Assembly (NCBI RefSeq): GCF_018873765.1 | Contig: NC_057918.1 | Coordinates: forward strand, 11,106,862 to 11,170,861 | Length of the DNA: 64,000 nucleotides | Direction of reading: 5' to 3' | Source: Telopea speciosissima | Lineage: Eukaryota > Streptophyta > Magnoliopsida > Proteales > Proteaceae | In this document: positions 60,201 to 64,000 of the stretch, piece after piece | How positions within the stretch are numbered: the first letter of the stretch is position 1 | How the letters are laid out: the number at the start of each line of letters is the position of its first letter | Program-made: the position numbers and the translations under genes | The notes under the pieces: generated by a model | The model's database searches: none | What the model was told of the DNA's origin: nothing | What the model saw: the letters and a program-made list of their open reading frames with translations, nothing else

Positions 60201-62933
60201 CACAATCTAGTGGTCAAATGACAAAACCTTTATCAAGTTAATACACATACTTTATAGTGCCCCCCAAAAATCATACTTTAGTTTAAATAATCCTATTATC
60301 AATCGTATGTTAATAATTTAATTACAGAAAAACCAAAACAATATATTAAAATTGTCAACATAAATCTGACCTGGTTTATTTGGAGTAAGATATTTTTCTA
60401 AACCTGGTTTACTTGCATTGGACAGAACTGATCAAATGGTTCAGTCAAAATTTTGTTGCCACAAGGTTTTTCTTTTTCATTTTTTTTTTCCTTAGCCACC
60501 CCTAGGCTGGACTACATTGAAGTTCTTGGTTGATGGACTACCAGGCTCAGCGGTCCTGTTCATTTATCTTGGACTTTGGCAGTCAGATTGTTTGGACTGT
60601 TGACCTCTAGGCTCAAGTGGCCCAAGGCCTGGTCAGTCTTTGGAAATATTGATCTTTAGGCCATAGGATTTCCTGGGAAGGGTCATCGTTGGAGATACAT
60701 GATGCATGGGTATTAGATGTGATGGTGGACTGTTGATAGACCATTACTAAGAATTACATCTAGTATCTCTGCTTGAAAATTTGAGCAAATATGATTATTT
60801 TCCTCACCTTCCAGGCATTTTCAAGACTCTGATTGGTGTCATCTGTATTAACTTTCAGTGCAAGTGAGCTGAGCAGTTCTGCTTGCTGCATCAAAGCAGT
60901 GATCTTTGGATCATCCCTTCTAAGAAATGTTACTTGGCCCTTGTCATCTGCACCTACTTTTGATCAGCAGGGAAAATTGGTGTTAACTTCTCTTGAAAGA
61001 AATGGTGTTCTATTAAGAAGAAAAAGATGACAAGGAAAAGGGAGAATGGAGAAAAATAACAAAACTGCAATAGGGAAACTTTGACCAACATTCTGTTGGT
61101 CAGCGTAACATAAATTCTGCTGTTCCTATCAATGTTAACCAGATATGGCAAGATCATGGTTTAACATTTTACTTTGAGAGCATTACTATCCAGGGAAAGA
61201 CATGTTCATTACTGAATTTTATTTTTCTTTTCTACTACATAAACAAATGTCCAGGAGATGGTTTACCATCATTAGAGGCTGCTTTGATGTTGTTGCTGAC
61301 ATGTTGCTGTGCTGACAAGTTGCCAATGTTGTGGAGGTTTTGAACCAATACTGCAAAGGGCGGTCTCAGCTGGTGATTCTCAACGCATTGCCTTAGAGAT
61401 CCTTCTTTGGTGTTTTCTGTGAGATTCAAGATTTGGGTCCTACATCACAACTTTTAAGTGTTATATGTAAAGCATTATATCTTGTTGCCATATATTGGGA
61501 AAATTGTGTCGCTATTATACCTCATTTTCTTAAGAGGTGGTGTAGATTCAGAAGATCCGTTCATTATAAACCCATTTTGATCTATAACTCTCTTGTTGTT
61601 TGGGTTTATGCATGAAGTGTTATTCTCCTTTGATAAGGCTTCACGTTTTGCTCTTTTCTTGCACAAGGTGGAGAATCGGTTTTTCACTGCATTATCCGTT
61701 CTGCATTAGCAGAGAAACAGTCAGTCATCGAATGCTTTTAGTGCTGAAGGTAACATGTGGGAATTTATTTGAGAAACAAATAAATCAGGCAAATATTGAA
61801 TATTACAATGGGTGCTTATTTACCTTCCTGAAACCACCTTGGATATTTCAGTCCATCTATTACCGAATATCTTCTGAGCCTGCAGATCATGTCTGGGCAA
61901 TGAGATCACAACCACGTTTAATGGCTTAGAGGCTATATGTGGAACAGTCAGTAGAAGGTACAGAGCAATCTGAAACTGGTTATGTTACTTTGGATCACAA
62001 ATTTTTTTTTCAAAACTAATATTACTGGAGGAGTGACCAAAAAGTGAAAACACTTCGACCCATGAAACAGAACAAAAATGCAATAAAAAAGAGTGGATTA
62101 ATTTCAATCCAAACAAAGTGCTTGATGCAAAAACTATTCATATGGACACACGTTTAAGCATCACCTAAGTTGACATTATCCTGTAGAATAAGATATCTTA
62201 TCTCAGAAGAGGAGAATCGAACTCTGGAGTTGTGAATTCACAGAAATAAGGTATTTTTTTGAAGAGCCCTGATATTAGTGGCATGTACAGAAGTTCCTAT
62301 TGCAATGCTTAGAACATCAATTACCTCACATAAGATCATGTCTTCTTCCGGTGACCATCCTCCTTTCTTGCAGTCTGTATTCAAGTAAGTGTACCATCTG
62401 CGGTTTATATACGAATCAGTATAACCAATCACAGTAAATGGGGAGGAAAACCAAACAACTGTAGAAAGTAAAATGAAAATATTTATGAAAGAACAACCTT
62501 CTTCTGCACTGCCTGGTTGTTTTATCCTTGAATTTAGCAGCAATAATCGTCCAGCTGCACGCAAGAATGTGATCACCAAAGATTTGAGATTGAATATCCC
62601 AGAAACAGAGACGAGGGAGATGAAGAAAAACTCTTACTTTTCAGTTCCATGGTGACTAATCTGCTCCCGAAGAATATCATCCTCCTGCATTTCAAATAAT
62701 CCATTTTAGTTATAGAATGGGCCGAGAAGAACACACTAGAAGGATAGTGCTCGAGTAAATGAAAACGAAAACAAAAACAAAAACGAATTGAAACAGAGGA
62801 AGTAAGATGGAACCTCTTGGGTCCAGGTAACGATGTGACGCTCCTTCTGCTTGGTTGTAGCTTCAGGTTTGGGAGCTTCAAGGAGCTTCATATTCCTCAT
62901 GGCTTCTCTGTTTGTCTTTCCACGTTCCTCCAC
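57285..62933 (-). CDS. FLP: R2R3-MYB transcription factor, FOUR LIPS/MYB88 type
   Basis: Exons, high to low: 62933-62814, 62684-62638, 62554-62498, 62397-62325, 61879-61824, 61700-61521, 61439-61267, 60953-60808, 59276-59134, 59052-58835, 58784-58585, 57395-57285. They join in phase: 508 codons, 507 aa. R2 spans about residues 32-81 (Trp 37, 57, 76). R3 spans about 84-133 (Trp 89 and 108, Phe127 in place of the third Trp, as in this subgroup). Diagnostic blocks are KERHIVTWTQEEDDILREQ, CRRRWYTYLN, GGWSPEEDMILCEAQ, KNRFSTLCKKRAKREAL, and C-terminal FSSPVQVTPLFRSLAAEIPS and ERNFLLKTLG. FLP and MYB88 stop guard-mother-cell division, repress cell-cycle genes, and act in root gravitropism and ovule development. 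The first ATG (62933) is used; ATGs at 62897 or 62888 are alternatives. The symbol marks the FLP/MYB88 group. Confidence 0.94.
59667..60068. mobile_element. hAT-type MITE with internal 106-bp tandem repeat
   Basis: A 402-bp element in intron 8 of the MYB gene. The ends are CAGGGATGGCAA and TTACCATCCCTG. A perfect 8-bp duplication ATTCTGAC lies at 59659-59666 and 60069-60076. Inside are two tandem copies of a 106-bp unit (59831-59936 and 59937-60042) with about 93 percent identity, each holding CAAGGTTTTTTAAAACCTGG. There is no coding capacity. Confidence 0.9.
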
Positions 62934-64000
62934 CCTTTATCAAGACCAACCCGCATGTTAAAGCGGAGGCTTTTTCGATGATATTAAAAAAAAAGGGAAA
63001 AGGGATCGAAAGGGTTCGCCTCCGATTGTCTTTACACGGAACTGTTCCTTTCAAAACGGGAACAATAGCTCCAACAAAGTTCTCAAGCACTCGGGTTACG
63101 ACACTGAAATGCCTAGGATTCTAACTTTCCAATCACCTTTGATCTCAATATCCCTAAAAAATTGTGAAAATCATGGCAATCAAACCAATCTTGACATTCT
63201 TATAGCAAATATTGTTGATAAAATGTCATCGAGTGCCTACTTTCAGCTTGCTCTGAAAATCTTTTCCTCTACAAATAAAAAAAAAAAAAGAAGCAGAAGA
63301 AATTCACAATTGTGACACACCGTATTACCAGAGAGAGACCTACGAGTAGTAGAAGATGGGAAAAGTATCTAATACTGAATTGGGTTTAAAGAACAACTTG
63401 AAAATCATTCTTAATGGATCGAAAACAGAGGAATTTCTACTTTGAAATTTGAATGCCTAAAATCACAAGGAAGTGTCCCCACACTAATGTCCGTAGATCC
63501 ATTCGTAAGTGCTCTGAATAGGGTATTTAATTTGGAAACTTGAGGCCTACCTACGTATCCAAATCCGGAAACGCAGTTGATCTGAGAAAATCGAGCTGGG
63601 AAACCAATGCCACAGAAGCTGAAGAGCTTAATACGAATCAATTGCTTTGAGTTACAGACAAAAAGAGAGGATTTTGCACAGAAGATAGTATAAATTAATA
63701 ATAGGGATCTCAGATTTCGAGATGTAGAGAGAGATTGATCAATCGAAGTGATTTTTATTTTTCCTTTTTATTTCTTTCTTTTTTTTTCTTTCCCCCTTGG
63801 GGTTGGGTGAGTTTCTTCTTTGCCCGCCTATGAGGGATGGTTTGAAAAACGCTGAAATCCACGCGACGTTATTAATAGTGGAGGTGACCAACAAAGAGCC
63901 ACCACTCACCCCCACTCATCAACTGTGTGAGAGAGAGAGAGAGAGCTAACTCTTTAGTGTGGAATGATTCCCTGTATTTTAACTGGAGATGACGTTGTTC
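62934..64000. promoter_or_regulatory. Upstream region and probable leader of the MYB gene
   Basis: The region upstream of the leftward FLP/MYB88-type gene. It holds purine/pyrimidine tracts, including a GA microsatellite (about 63929-63946) and T-rich runs at 63770-63790, which often mark 5' leaders. I cannot place a transcription start, nor exclude an intron in the leader. No other gene is visible to the window end. Confidence 0.4.

Overview
This is a window of plant nuclear DNA, almost certainly from an angiosperm. The evidence is AT-rich sequence, GT-AG introns of up to 7.6 kb packed with transposon debris, and five complete intron-containing genes of plant families. I reconstructed every exon set by hand from splice sites and reading phase. 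Each gene closes as one open frame from ATG to stop. The species cannot be fixed from sequence alone. Intron sizes and the RTE LINE, Au-SINE, hAT and Mutator content suggest a genome larger and more repeat-rich than Arabidopsis.

Layout. (1) 2816-11197, minus: a full ABCC (MRP-type) ABC transporter, 10 exons, 1499 aa. (2) 18189-29904, plus: a plastid-targeted homologue of archaeal-type 3-dehydroquinate synthase (DHQS II family), 10 exons, 423 aa. It is interrupted by two RTE LINEs, a decayed Ty3/gypsy element and a hAT element. (3) 31661-36274, minus: a receptor-like cytoplasmic kinase of the APK2/PBL2-PBL3 group, 6 exons, 419 aa. (4) 45795-54305, plus: a UDP-galactose/UDP-glucose transporter of the UTR1/UTR3 group, 7 exons, 331 aa, ending in an ER dilysine signal. 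A Copia remnant, an RTE LINE and an Au SINE lie in its introns. (5) 57285-62933, minus: a FOUR LIPS/MYB88-type R2R3-MYB, 12 exons, 507 aa.

The last three genes (kinase, nucleotide-sugar transporter, MYB) are the same trio, in the same order, that I recall for Arabidopsis At2g02800-At2g02810-At2g02820 and its duplicate At1g14370-At1g14360-At1g14350. That makes this an anciently conserved gene neighbourhood. No biochemical link between the three is evident.

The rest is mostly transposable elements, many with exact ends and target-site duplications (TSDs). There are four hAT-like elements (923-1186, 28561-29080, 37925-39257, 59667-60068) and two Mutator-like elements (6741-7124, and a 1.6 kb foldback at 16115-17741). 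Three 5'-truncated RTE LINEs of one family sit in introns. A small Copia derivative has its two LTRs in opposite orientation. There are also nested MITEs, foldback hairpins and a 118-bp tandem array. I found no CRISPR, rRNA, complete tRNA gene or other wholly new system. The best leads are the rearranged transposons, the conserved trio and the functionally obscure archaeal-type DHQS homologue.
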